A DNA stretch of 64,000 nucleotides from [Phialemoniopsis] sp. UDSM-2020 (taxonomy: Eukaryota; Ascomycota; Sordariomycetes; Thyridiales; Thyridiaceae). The DNA lies in assembly GCA_018873225.1 (NCBI GenBank), contig JAEILZ010000001.1:7316001-7380000 (forward strand), given 5' to 3'. Positions within the stretch are counted from its first letter, which is position 1. Every line of letters starts with the position of its first letter. This document shows, one piece after another, positions 47,890 through 61,214 of the stretch. The notes under the pieces were generated by a model that saw only the letters and a list, made by a program, of their open reading frames with translations, was not told the origin of the DNA and ran no database searches. A program made the position numbers and the translations under genes.

Positions 47890-50612
47890 CTACGAGGTGT
47901 AACCATTCTCCTTGAGCCAGCCAGCCACATCAGCAGTGTCACGCTCCAGCCATGATATCTTAGAACGGATGGCGTCCGTGCTCTGCGCCAGCGACTGGTC
48001 AAATCCGTTGGTGTCTTTGCCGTCGAAGAACTTGCGGACTCTGGACAACTGCTCCTCCTTGGTGAAGCTTGAAGTTGTGATGGTCACCATGGTCCCGAGC
48101 ATGGACAGGCCGGGCGGGCACTTCTTGACCAGCTCCTCCCAGTTCTCGTTCATCCAGGTAAAGAGGGCCTCGATACCCTCAGGGTGGCTGCGGAGGCCAG
48201 CCACGGGCATGTAGATGTCCTGGCTCTTGACCTCGCCGTTGAAGACCATGTCGAGCGAGCGCTTGATGAGCTCCGGCTCCTTGGCCCTGCCCAGGCAGCG
48301 TAGAGCGGTATTCCTCTCATCGCTGTTGGACGAGGCGCGGTAAAAGTCTACCACCGCGTTGTACTCGTCCTCGCCGCCGTATTTCAGGGCCATACCGAAG
48401 ACGCTGCCGCGGATGTTGGGGTGGATGGCTGAACGGTCACCGGCCATGTACCGCTTGAACATCTCCTTAGCAGCCGCAATGATGGTCTTGTCGCCGCTCA
48501 GGCCGGCAGATCCAAAGAGAAGGGCCTTGAACTGCTGCTCGATGTGGCCGTCCTTCTCCGTGAAGTTCCAGCCGAGCTTGTGTGCCCTGGAGCTGACCAG
48601 GTCTCGCTGGAACGCCTCCAGGCCGTCGCGGACAGACTTATCCTCAAAGATCCAGGCACTCTGCACGGCAGAGAGGCGGGAGATGATCTCGTTCCAGACA
48701 ACAAACTCGGTCTCGGCGTCGAAGCCTTTGAGCAGGCTCAGCACGCCAGATGTCTTTTGGTAGCCAGAGATGGCCAGGGCACCGGCATCGGCGATCATAC
48801 CAGCGCGGTCCTCGACACTGAGGAGGCCTTGCTTGGCGGCCTGTCCCAGCTTTGCCAAGCGCTCAGGGGTGTAAGAGGTCCTGTAGATGCTGGTGTGGTT
48901 GGCGTTGAGCTTGAAGAACTCGGTGTCCTTGAGCTTAAAGTCGCCCTCCCTCTTGTTGAGGGTCAAGGCCTCGTCGACGCCATCCTGGGTCCGCAGGCCA
49001 AGGAACACGGGATACAGAACCTGGTCCTCCTCAGGCTTGGTGTCGCCAGTGCGAAGGAAGCGGTTCTGCTTCAGGTGGATGCTGCTCTCATTGGGGTTCT
49101 CGGTAACAGTCACGACGGGGTAGCCAACGTTTTTGGTCCAAATGTCCATGACCTCCTCGACGGGCTTGCCACTCGCCGCGCTCAGGGCAGCCCACAGGTC
49201 GCCGGTCTGGGTGTTACCGTAAGCATGCTTCTTAAGGTACTGTCGCACACCCTCAAGGAAGGTTTCCTCGCCCAGATAGGTAGAAATCATGCGTAGCACG
49301 CAAGAGCCCTTGGAGTAGGAGATGGCATCGAAGATTTGGTTGATCTCGTCTGCCTTCTTGACCGGCACCTCGATCGGGTGGCTGCTGCGCAGAGAGTCGA
49401 GCGACAGAGCGCTCTGCAGGTTGTCGGTAACGTATGACTCCCAGACTTTCCACTCTGGGTAGAACTTGTTGCAAGAATACCAAGAGGCCCATGTGGCAAA
49501 GCCCTCGTTGAGCCACAGGCCATCCCACCAGTCCATCGTCACTAGGTTGCCGAACCACTGGTGAGCAAGCTCGTGCTGGACCACCTCGGCCACGCGCTCC
49601 TTGGTTGCGGCGCCGCTGACCTTCTCGTCCAGCAGGAGGTCAACAACACGGTAAGTGACAAGACCCCAGTTCTCCATCGCCCCGGCAGCAAAGTCGGGAA
49701 TGGCGACCTGGTCCATCTTGGGAAGGGGAAAGTCGATTCCAAAGACCTTTTCGTAAAATGCTAGAGTGCGGGCGGCGAGGTCCAGGGAAAAGCGTCCATG
49801 TTCGATGTTCTGACCGGGAGGCGCATAGACACGGACCGGTACCCGGAAGCTGTTGCTCTCGATGCAATTCAGCTCGCCAACGACGAATGCAAGGAGGTAG
49901 GTGGACATCAACGGGCTAGGGTTGAACTTGACAGCCTTCTTGGCGGTTCCGCTCGTCTTGGACTGGACCTCGGTCTCTGAGGCAACATCCATATTGCTCA
50001 GGCACGTCAGGTTATTGTCTGCCACGAGCGTGACGGTGAATTGTGCCTTGAGAGACGGCTCGTCAAAGCAGGGGAAGGCACGACGGGCATCGGTGGGTTC
50101 CATCTGGGACACGGCCAACGTGCCATCGCTGCCGTCGGGGTTCTTGTAGGTGGAGCGGTAGAAGCCGGCCATCTTGTCGTTCAGGATACCGGAGAAGCTA
50201 ATCTCCACCTTGGCCTTGCTGCCCTTGGAAATGGCATTGTCAAAGTCAATCTTGGTGGTGTGATTGGGTTCATCATATGAGATCTTGGGAGAGGAGCTGC
50301 ATGGAAGGTAGACGAGGTTAGAATGAGTTGTGAAGCATGTAGGGGTATGATAGATACTTGCCTAATTGTGGTGCCATCGGCAGAGATGTGGACGCTGTGG
50401 ATCTCCAGCTCCAGGGTATGCAGCGAGATGGACTTTGAGTCTTCTGCCACATCAAGATCGATGATGACCTTGCCCTCAAAGGTATGCTTCTTGAGATCGG
50501 GCTCGAGAGTCAAGTCGTAGTGCTTGGGGACCACGTTGGCGGGCAGAAGCTGTCGGCCGGCCTGGACGCCCGCTCCGCCGCTGAGCCCGTCAATAGCTTG
50601 CGATCGGCACAT
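47890..50612 (-). CDS. APE2: M1 family aminopeptidase (Ape2/Aap1 type)
   Basis: Predicted exons 50612-50362 and 50296-47890 give about 885 aa. M1 aminopeptidases are zinc enzymes that remove N-terminal residues from peptides. Landmarks are LLPANVVPKHYDLTLEPDL near the start, the exopeptidase motif GAMENWG at about 289, the zinc site HELAHQWFGN at about 325 with the third ligand in NEGFATW, and a long ERAP1-like C-terminal helical domain. The start ATG (MCRSQA) resembles the MC-start of fungal relatives; no ATG lies further upstream in this frame before non-family sequence. The only intron appears to use a GC-AG boundary (AG|GCAAGT donor), because GT alternatives break the frame. Localisation is likely cytosolic. 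Confidence 0.95.
50297..50361 (-). other. predicted GC-AG intron in the aminopeptidase gene
   Basis: The 5' boundary reads ATTAG|GCAAGT and the 3' boundary CATGCAG|CTCC. Joining them keeps phase 2 and the family alignment. The nearby GTATCT would be phase 0 and lead quickly to a stop. AG|GCAAGT is the classical strong context for GC donors. Confidence 0.75.
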
Positions 50613-51904
50613 ATTGTGTCTTCGGTGCGAGCAGTATCGAACTTGGCGCGCGCGCAAAGCAGTCGAACGGGTGCGATTGGCAGTTGGTCTAGGTAAGGAA
50701 GTAGTAGAGAAACTGGACCGAGCAGACAGAGAGCTTTATAGCGATTAGTGTCGTGATTTGGGGGGTCAATGGCATCGGAGGATGGATGGGTGCTCACGAG
50801 AGTGCGAAGGATTTTCCGGGAGTAGCCGAGAAGCGTGCAGATGGCAGCAGAGAGGACGCAGAGAGCTTGTAGATTCCGCGAGAGAACGAGCTGACGGAAG
50901 CAAGAGAGCGCATCGACATGACCGGGGAGAAAAGAGGGCAGAGGCAGCTGCCTTGGCTGGTGGTGTCTTATAATATACACATGTGCTTTGCCCCGGACGG
51001 ACCCAGAAGGTGGGAATGCAGGCAGGAGGAGACACGCACGGCGCCACTCATGACAAGAGCAGATTTTTGGGCAGCGGGAAAGCGGTGCTGGCACCAAGTT
51101 TGCCGGTGCTAGCCCGTACTTTGAGTTAGCCCCAGAGCAAGCTGCAGCAACCAAGAGCACTGACCCATCGCTGAACCCCAGCAGCGGACCCCTGGACGCG
51201 CCCTGGAGTGCACCAGGTGGCCACCCAAGGACGATCCTCACCCACCGCACTAAGCCTCTGTCCAGTCAATCCCCACAAACGTAATCGCCGAGCTCATCAT
51301 CCATGCTTTCACGTCTGCCCCTCCATGTGTGCCCCTCACCAAAAATTGTATGCGTCGTGTCCTGGCAACAGAGGAGACTCCAAACAGTCAAATCTGGGCA
51401 GGATCAAACCTCTAAGCTTTCAGCCTAAGGAATTTGTTTGCTCGTTCCGATTGGAGCTCTGCTGTTGCTACCAATTGGTGCTTCGCCTGAGAGAAAAGTA
51501 GCGGCCGCTCGCAGCTACAGAAGCAGCTCTCTCTCATGTCGTCAACACCTCACCTAGTGGCGCCTGCATATACATACAAACAACATGCAGGCATCAACCT
51601 TGCGCATACAAAGGGTATCGGGAAAGGACAGGCAAAACATAACTATGGGATGCCACGCAAAGACCTGGAGCCTTCCGGCCTTCCCTAGGCAAATATATGC
51701 ATGCGTGAGGCAAATGTTTACTTGACGAGGTAAAATCATTGTGTAAAACTTTTGGATAAGAAATCTTCTATGTAAACATGTGGCTCGAATGCATTTGACG
51801 TCTAGCTAACGAGCAGTGGGGTCAGACGTGGGAAAACACCGCCCTGCTCGAAGCTGGTCAAGGGGAGAATGGTTATGTACGAGAATAGCATAATGGCTTC
51901 AATG

Positions 51905-51965
51905 TATCTTAGGTCTTATTGATGGATCACCTAGGATTGTTCCACTGCCTGAACGTCTCTGGAGG
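51905..51965. repeat. degenerate dispersed repeat, short copy C
   Basis: The block GGATCACCTAGGATTGTTCC followed by ACTGCCTGAAC resembles GATCATCTAGGATTATCCC...CTACCTGAGC at 5474-5503 and GATCACCAAGGACTATCCC...CTACCTAGAC at 61859-61885. The relationship is visible by eye; only a short part is shared. Confidence 0.55.
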
Positions 51966-52521
51966 CGGCTCGACGTGCGTGGGTACCTTTACGTACAGCT
52001 TCGAGCAGAATGAGGCTTGGACGGGCCGAAGAGAGTACTCTATCTGTGAAAGTTGTTGAGGGAGAAGAAGGGTCTGGTACCTCTCTCCGAAGCTATGACG
52101 AACAGAGTAAGACGGACAAGAAGCAAGCTCAGTATGCGTGATGCCATTGGCCTTGACCGAGACAAGTACCGGATACTACTGGGTCCAGTCCAATGCCATG
52201 TAAAACCACGCATCTTTTTAGTACGCCTTGCAGACACAAGAGACAGTGGCCAACAGAAAGAAGAAAAAAGTACACGAAAGCAACGAGACGGTATTCGCTA
52301 CCTCGATTTCACATCACCCCACTATCAGGTCGCCCTTCCACCCACCTGAGGTCAAGTCCATCCCACCCTCTTGTCCCACCAAAGCTTCATAAACACATCA
52401 CCGTCACCCAGACATCCAGACCTACCATTTCCACCATTTCAAACCACTTCCTGTCTTCTACACCCTCTTCTCACCAAGACTTCTTGCCATCGTCCAGCAG
52501 CGAGAAGACAAACCCTCCTCT

Positions 52522-52872
52522 GTAAGTCACTCTGTAGGAAGCTCCTATCACTTCCCTTTCCTTCTCAATCGCAACATCACTGCAGCTGCCCCTCTTACAT
52601 GATAAGATCCTGCGATTGATCCAAGATTTTCTGGAGGGGTGTATCAAATTTGACTCACAGAGGTATTGGCTGGACTGCGCGAATTTCAGCAAATCCTCAG
52701 CTTTATACCACCTTCTCGCATTTTTTCCCTTCCGTTCACTTCTTCTTCACATTTATTACCCATTTCCTATCAAACCGCTGACCGTTTCACTTACAACCAG
52801 ACAAACACTCTACTGGTACTGTGCCCCGGGCCGTTTGCCAACCAAATATTGTTCCTAACGCTCTGCAAATAG
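52522..52872 (+). other. predicted 5' UTR intron of enolase
   Basis: GTAAGTC donor at 52522, a CCTAACG branch-like sequence near 52853-52859 and an AAATAG acceptor ending at 52872, 23 nt before the start codon. 5' UTR introns are common in highly expressed fungal genes. Unconfirmed without transcripts. Confidence 0.5.
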
Positions 52873-52886
52873 AAAATCAGGCCTAG

Positions 52887-54283
<1,397 letters not shown>

Positions 54284-55042
54284 ATGGAGACGTTCGGCCC
54301 GGAAGATGGGATCCACTCGGATCGAACCGGAAGTTGGACCTCCTCGGTTCAACCACCACACCAACCCCTAATGACGATAGCCGGACTAGGCGCAACGGCT
54401 AGAGAACCATGGCTTTATGAAAAACTGGTGAAATAGACAAAATCGAGATTTGCGCTTGATGATAGCTGAATAGGGAAAAAAGGCCCCATTTTAATGCAAG
54501 CCGCGAAGTTGGAACAACCCGTAGCGTCCCGTACGTGCATGAATGTTGTGAAGTGTGATGCCATTGTTGCAGAAATACATACACCGTCCGTCCGTAGTGA
54601 TAATTGCCGCCGCCCTTTTGAGAGATGGAGTCGCCGTGGGGTAGGACCTACCTAGTCTTTACGGAGTAGGGAGCTGGGGGCAGCCCTGGGGGTGATGTGG
54701 TGTTGTACTGTGACCTGTCACGCTGTCCTCGGTGGCACGGGTGGCTTGTCGACGCCACACTTTTCTGCCGAAGTGGGTCGCGAAATGTTGTCACGGCAAC
54801 GAGCACATCAATGTTTAGCAAACAACCTGATGGGGCAAATGGTAGAGAGATTCTGATAATCAATTGCGATTGCGCTCGCGTATTTCCAGAGGCGGGTCAT
54901 TCCCTACATCACCAAACAACAATTGACAGGTAGGTTTGGCGTTGGGCAACATTATTGTTTGACTCTCCTGTCGAAGCCTGTCTCCCCTATTCTCTGCTTT
55001 TATTTACGACTCGGGGCGGAACCTCGAGGGACAGACTGCATC
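54284..55042. other. intergenic region, no supported gene
   Basis: 759 nt with the enolase 3' UTR and the promoter of the Bub1/Mad3 gene. Nothing else is recognised. Confidence 0.55.
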
Positions 55043-58000
55043 ATGTCTGCCTCGGACGATTTGATCAACTTTGACGTTATCGAGGCGCAAAAGGAGAACA
55101 TCCAGGCGCTGCCCAGCGGCCGGTCAGCAAAGAAGCTCGTCGACCTCTTTTCGCCCTCTCCACTGCAAAAGCTGGCGACGCCCACGCCAACAGACACGAA
55201 GAACATCAACGACTGCGTGCGCGCCGAGTTTGAGGAGGAAGTAGCAAACATCACCGAGTCGGACGATCCCCTCGATGTCTACGACCGCTACGTGCGCTGG
55301 ACCCTGGACGCGTACCCTTCGGCGCAGGCAACGCCCCAGTCGCAACTACACACCCTGCTTGAGCGCGCCACCAAGGCCTTCATCGGCTCGAATCAGTACA
55401 AGAATGACCCGCGCTACATGAAGCTCTGGTTGCACTACATCCACTTCTTCTCAGACGCCCCGCGCGAGACCTACATGTACCTGTCGCGCCACGGTATTGG
55501 CGAGAGCCTCGCCCTGTTTTACGAGGAGTATGCCGAGTGGCTCGAGGGCGCAGGGCGCTGGGCCCAGGCGGACGAGGTCTACAAGCTGGGCATCGAGCGC
55601 GATGCGCGACCACAGCAGAGGCTCATTCGCAAGTTTGGCGAGTTTGAGCAGCGACGGGCTCAGCAACCAGAGGCCGATGCCGACGCGCCTTCTTCACCCG
55701 CGCTGCCCACCGTCCGACCTGCCCTCGCTGCCAAGGTCGACCCTTTCTCAGCGGCCGCCGCTACCAGAGATCCCCAGGCACCGAGACAAGGCAATGGAGT
55801 CGGAGGACCGGCCTCCAAGACTGGCCGCTCCAAGATGGCCATCTTTTCCGATGCCGAAGCTGCCCCGCCCGCCATGTCATTTCGCGGACTTGGCTCAAAG
55901 GGATGGGACTCGATCGGATCCCTCGCTGATCGGAAGAAGGAGAACACGGTGGCGCCCACGCCGTGGGCCGGAGAGACGCTCAGTGCAGGAGGGAAGAAGA
56001 GCTCGATCAAGATGGCGGTCTTCAGGGACCCGGTAAGCTGAAACCCGGCTGTTGCCGCTCGTCCCTTTGCGCACGATATTGATGGATGCAGGACTAATTT
56101 GTTGGCGGTCTGGCGCTTTTTGTATCTTAGTCCTTAGCAAAGTCACACATTACCATCCACCCTTCGCAATACCAGGTGACTGTGAACCCAAACGGTAAAA
56201 AGGAGCGCGTCTTTGTCGACCTCCGCGCGGTATATCCCACGCCTGAGGAGCCCGGATCGGAGCTGAGCTTTGAGGAGATCTGGGCAGAGAGGCGTGCGTT
56301 GTTGAACGGTATGCCTGATGACATGGCTGACTTCGCCGACGAGAACGCAATGATGCATGGTGAGGACGACATGATGCACGACGAGAATGCCATGATGCAT
56401 GACGAGAATACGCCTCCCAAGATGGCGGTACTGGCAGACGCCGTTGCGACAAAGCTCGTCATTCACCACGACGTTGTGCAGTTGGATGAGAATGGAGCCC
56501 TCCAGAGCAGCCAGCACGCTTCGAAACCGAAGAAGAAGAAGGCGATGGAGGTCAACGAGACCCAAATCAGTAAGTGCTTTGCCTGGGAAATTTCAGAGAA
56601 CTGCGGCTGACGCCTTTCGATAGTCAAGGCCAAGTTGGATTCCCCTTCAGGTCCAAAGATCAAGAAGAGGGGCTCCTCAAATTCGGAGCCCACCATGACA
56701 ATGCACACCAGGGCGGCCACTGACGACATATATGAAATTTTTAACCAGCCGCTCAAAGTTGCCACCCCGGAGGACGAGGAAGACAGCGCCTCTGACGACG
56801 ACTACGAGACTGATGGAGACTACACCAGTGGTGCAGAAAGTACCGGTACCACCCGACAGATCACAACCAGCGAGGCTGGCGATGACGATGATGAAGATGA
56901 TGAAGATGGTGACGGCGATGGCGAGGCAACAGCATTTGATGCTGACGATACATCGGATGTCAAGAGTGTAGCGAGCGAATGGTCAGATTTTACGGCGCGA
57001 AAGCACATACCAAATGTGGATGAACCTGAGGCTGAAGATACCCGCTCCTCACATTTCAGCTCAGCCAACGGTCAGAATGAGGACGAGGATCAGGATCGCT
57101 CGTCAGAGGTCGCTTCACAGGAATCTGGCGAGACACATGACCAGAATGGCGATGATGACGAAGAACAGGCCGTCACTCCAGTCACAGAAGAGTTCCCTTC
57201 CAGACCGCGAACCACCTTCATTCCCATCCCGCCCGAGGATTACGTTCCTCCGACCCGGCCGTACAGAGACCCGGCCGAGGTGGCTAACAACCGTCTGCCC
57301 TTCATGACACCCATCACGGAGCGGACCGAGGTGTCGCTCGAGATAGAGTCCGAGTACGACGACCAGCACTTTGACGCCAAGACTCCTAGCAAGAGGTATG
57401 GTGAGGCGTCAACGCCCGACAGTCTCGACTCTGAGCCGCTGAGCAGCCCTCTGCGTGAAATTGTCAACGAGTCACTGCCTCGTCCCAAGATCCCCCAGCC
57501 TTTTCTCCAGAAGACTGCGAAACCGGCTACCGCGAAACCTGTTGTGCCCAAGGGACCCATCATCAAGGAGTTGCAGTGCAACCCCGTAGATGATATCGTT
57601 CGCCAGGAGATCCTGGCAAACATGCAGCCGCCCTTGACTTCCTATGATGGGTTCTACGACCACCGAGACGAGAAGTACGAGAAGGGTGGCGAGATTCGCC
57701 GGTATGCCAAGGCGATGGCAAAGGCGCGCAGTGGCGACCGGTCCAGCGGCGTAGGAGTACCCATCGCTGTCCAGTTCCCCGATGTGGCCACTCGTTACAC
57801 CATTCGCAAGGAACTCGGCGCCGGTGCCTTCGCACCCGTATACCTTGTCGAGAACTCGCACCCCGACTGCCAAGACGAACCTGCCGACGCACCCGCCGCC
57901 ATGGGCAAGGGCGCCTTCGCCGTCGCGCACGCCCAGCGCTCCACGCTAGAGGCCCTGAAGATGGAAGAGCCGCCGACGCCCTGGGAGTTCCACATGATGC

Positions 58001-58860
58001 GCCTCGCGCACGCGCGCCTGGGCCCGCAGCACCGCGCCACGGCGTCGCTGTCGCCGGCTCTCGAACTGCACCTCTACAAGGACGAGGGCTTCCTCTTCCT
58101 GCCCTACTTCCCGCACGGCACGCTGCTCGATGTCGTCAACGCCTGCCGCGCCGAGTCGCCGGGCGCCGCCATGGACGAGACGCTCGCCATGTTCTTCACC
58201 GTCGAACTGCTGCGCACCGTGGAAGCGCTGCACGCCAAGCAGATCCTGCACGGCGACATCAAGGCCGACAACTGTCTCCTGCGGCTCGACTCGCTGTCGC
58301 AGTGGGCCGCCGACGGCCAGCTCAGCAGCCAGTGGCACGCCGACGGGTCCGGCGGCTGGGGCGCGCGCGGCGTCACGCTCATCGACTTTGGTCGCGGCAT
58401 CGACATGCGCTGCTTCGACCCGGAGGTGCAGTTCATCGCCGACTGGAAGACGACCTCGGCCGACTGCGCCGAGATGCGCGAGGGCCGGCCCTGGACCTGG
58501 CAGATCGACTACCACGGCCTCGCGGGCACCGTGCACTGCCTGCTGTTCGGCAAGTACATTGAGACGGCGCGCTGCGACGCGGGCGGCCTCGGGACGGCGG
58601 CGGGCCGCAGGTACCGCGTGCGCGAAAGCCTCAAGCGGTACTGGCAGACGGAGCTGTGGGGCGAGCTGTTTGACCTGCTGCTCAACCCGGGCGCTGCGGC
58701 GGTCGCGGGCGGCGAGGAAGGCCAGCGGATGCCGGTCCTGAGGGGGATGCGTAAGGTCAGGGAGAACATGGAGGCGTGGCTGACGGAGAACTGCGAGAGA
58801 GGGGTCGGCCTCAAGAGTCTCATGGCCAAGGTGGAGGGCTGGTCCAAAGGGAAGAGGTGA
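55043..58860 (+). CDS. BUB1: spindle checkpoint kinase Bub1/Mad3 (MadBub type)
   Basis: Predicted exons 55043-56032, 56176-56569 and 56624-58860 give about 1206 aa. The protein acts in the spindle assembly checkpoint at kinetochores. A KEN box sits at residues 17-19 and a second at 299-301. Between them is the Mad3/BUB1 TPR-like domain (DPLDVYDRYVRWTLDAYPSA, YMKLWLHYIHF, YMYLSRHGIGESLALFYEEYAEWLE). Then comes the Bub3-binding GLEBS-like region (VFVDLRAVYPTPEEPG, FEEIWAERR), an acidic disordered linker, and a C-terminal kinase: glycine loop LGAGAFAPVY at about 857, candidate ATP lysine at about 907, HGDIKADNCLL at about 1003 and DFGRG at about 1049. The catalytic residues look intact. Exon 2 holds a 21-nt tandem repeat. 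The exon 2 acceptor could alternatively lie slightly upstream. Confidence 0.93.
56341..56412 (+). repeat. 21-nt in-frame tandem repeat in the Bub1/Mad3 gene
   Basis: Three 21-nt units (56341-56361, 56362-56382, 56383-56403) and a partial fourth encode the heptads ENAMMHG, EDDMMHD, ENAMMHD and then EN. The DNA units differ at a few positions, so the repeat is not brand new but is recent enough to be obvious. Confidence 0.9.
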
Positions 58861-59169
58861 TGACGCTCGCAGAGAAGCATCGTCCTGTAAAGGCGTTCTA
58901 GGTTCCGTTGGGTAACAGGGGGAGGGTTGGGGTAACGATCTCTTGCAAACATTGCATTCACGACACACTGATCCTATTGATCTTCTCTGATCCAGAATAA
59001 TACCCGTAGCCGTTTTTCCTATTTTATACACCATCATCTGATAGCGACGCACCCGGCGTTCGGTCTAGGTGCTCTTAATATTACAAAACTCATCATACAT
59101 GCATACAAATTTTTTGGTGGTGCTTGTCGTTTCTCATTACGTCCGCGGCCCAACGCGCGGCCTACCTGC
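58861..59169. other. convergent 3' spacer
   Basis: 309 nt between the Bub1/Mad3 gene (+) and the Apn1 gene (-), probably both 3' UTRs. No other feature seen. Confidence 0.55.
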
Positions 59170-60638
59170 TCAGTCGCTCTCGTCCTCGTCATCTGTCTCT
59201 ACCTTCTTCTTCGCTTTGGCCCCCTTCTTCGGCTTCGCGCCCTTCTTGGAGTCCTTCTCAGCCTTCTTGTCGACCTGCGCCTGTATCCTGCCGCGCTCCT
59301 CGGCGCCCTTGGCCTGCAGCTCCGCCGCCTTGGCCGTGAACTCGTCGCACTCCGGGTCCATCCCGATCAGGCTCTCCAGCAGCTTGATCTCGCCCGCCCA
59401 GACGCTCTTGTCCTCGACGCTCTTGCCGTCGGGACCCTTCCTGTCGATGGGCGTCTCGAGCACCATGGGCAAGTCCTGGAAGGGCGCGTGGTTCATGATG
59501 CTGTGGAAGGCGCGCAGGCCCAGGAAGCCCGTGCCGATGTTGGCGTGCAGGTCGCGGTGCGAGCCGAACGGCGCCTTGCTGTCGTTGATGTGGAAGGCGC
59601 GCAGGTACTTGTTGCCGACGATGCTGTCGAACTCGGCCATGGTCGCGGCAAAGGCCTGCGGCGTGCGCAGGTCGTAGCCCGCGGCGAAGGCGTGGCACGT
59701 GTCGATGCAGACGCCGACGCGGGCCTTGTCGTCGACGAGGGCGATGATGTCGCGCAGCTCCTCGAAGCGCGAGCCCACGACGTTGCCGCTGCCGCACATG
59801 TTCTCGATGACGGTGACGACGGACTTCGTGGCCCTGTGCGAGCGGTTGAGCTGCGCCGCGATGCGCGCGCACGCGGCCTCCTTGGTGTCGCCGTTGGTGG
59901 AGCCCGGGTGGAAGTTGTACAGGCCGATGCCGAGGGACTCGCAGCGGCGCAGGTCGTCGACAAAGCTGTCGTAGGCCTGGGCGGCCTTGTCGGCGTCGGC
60001 CTGGGCGAGGTTGACGAGGTAGGAGCCGTGGGGCAGGCAGTGCTTGCCGGCGTCGAAGCCGTGGTGGCGGCAGCCCGAGAGGAAGCCGTCGCGGGCGTCG
60101 GGCGCCAGGGCCGGGTTGGCCCACTTGCGCTGCGACTTGAGGAAGAGCGCGAAGGCGTTGGCGCCGATGTTGACGGCGTTGTCGACTGAGTTTTGGACGC
60201 CTACAAGGTCAGTCGTGTTAGCGATGCCCAGGGTAGAATTTAGTCAAGGGGCTAGGCAAGAGAGGGCTGACCTCCTGCACCGCTGACGTGGGCGCCAATG
60301 TACATGGCCCTCTTGAGCAAGTTGACGGCCGTGCGAGCTGCGAGCGGCATGGCGTCTTCCTCCTTGACCTTGGTCTTGCGCTTCTTGGCTGCTGGCTTCT
60401 TCTTGGTGTCCTTCTCCACCTCCTCGGCCGGATCGATGTTCTCAAAATCGTCGTCTTCCTCCTTGATGGCAGAGGCCTTGCGCTTTCGCGGGCTCTCCTT
60501 CTTGATCTTGACTTCGGTCTTGATGGTAGATATGGCCTGGGTCGTGCCGTTTTTGGTGGTGACTACTTGCTCCTCGACGGAGATGTCTTCCTCGACAATG
60601 GTAGGCTTGTCCTTGGCCTTGCGATGGAGGCGAGGCAT
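59170..60638 (-). CDS. APN1: AP endonuclease Apn1 (endonuclease IV family)
   Basis: Predicted exons 60638-60272 and 60200-59170 give about 465 aa. Apn1 cleaves DNA at abasic sites in base excision repair. The core shows the TIM-barrel metal ligands: YIGAHVSGAGG|VQNSV at the phase-1 intron, FALFLKSQRKW, GSYLVNLA, YNFHPGS, VVTVIENMCGSGN, GVCIDTCHAFAAGYD, FHINDSK, GSHRDLHANIGTGFLG and LETP. The first 115 or so residues form a Lys/Glu-rich extension (RKRKAS, PAAKKRKTK) that probably includes a nuclear localisation signal. The C-terminus is also Lys-rich, ending in an acidic stretch. The donor is GTCAGC, weaker than the local norm but the only one keeping the conserved GAGGVQ. Confidence 0.96.
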
Positions 60639-61184
60639 TGTGAATTGCGAGCTGCAGTGGGCAGCACGGGGTGACGAAGTACAGGTCCTGAATCGACACT
60701 CGAAAAGAGGTTGAAGCCAGGACAAGAAAAGGAGAGTTGATTTAATGCTCTGATGACCCGTATAATAGACTAGAAGCAAAACCTGAAAAGGAATTGGGTC
60801 CGTTGCTCTGGATGTCTGCGGCGATGACGACGTTGAAAGCTCGGAGCTATTGACAAGCTCGGTATTACTAAGGAACGCGTTCTTGCGACGCGAGAAAAAG
60901 CAAGGGTCTTAATGGGAGTTTGGCCAGGGTTAGGGTTCCCTTTCCTTCGCTCTTTTCTTGAATATCCAACCTTTTTAATTAGAAGGAAGAGAGCAAGCCT
61001 GTTTCCTTTTTTTTTTTGGCCATTCTTCTTTTCCTATTCCTGTTGAACTATGGTCTTCCTCTGCAAGGCGAAAATATCTTGAGTTAACAGTCTCAATTTA
61101 CTCTTGCATACTGTCTCCAAGACGTAACTCCCTCTTCTTATTTCAATAATATGCGATCTTTGAATATAATTTGCACAAGTTAAT

Positions 61185-61214
61185 TATCTTGAAATTAAGG
61201 CTGGTTTCAAGATA
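61185..61214. repeat. perfect 10-bp inverted repeat
   Basis: TATCTTGAAA at 61185-61194 and its reverse complement TTTCAAGATA at 61205-61214 are separated by 10 nt. An ATATCTTGA copy also lies near 61072-61081. It can form a hairpin, but its role is unknown. Confidence 0.8.

Noticed and set aside
57946..59052. 368-aa minus-strand frame opposite the Bub1 kinase domain
   Set aside because: The kinase motifs lie on the plus strand; the antisense frame is compositional.
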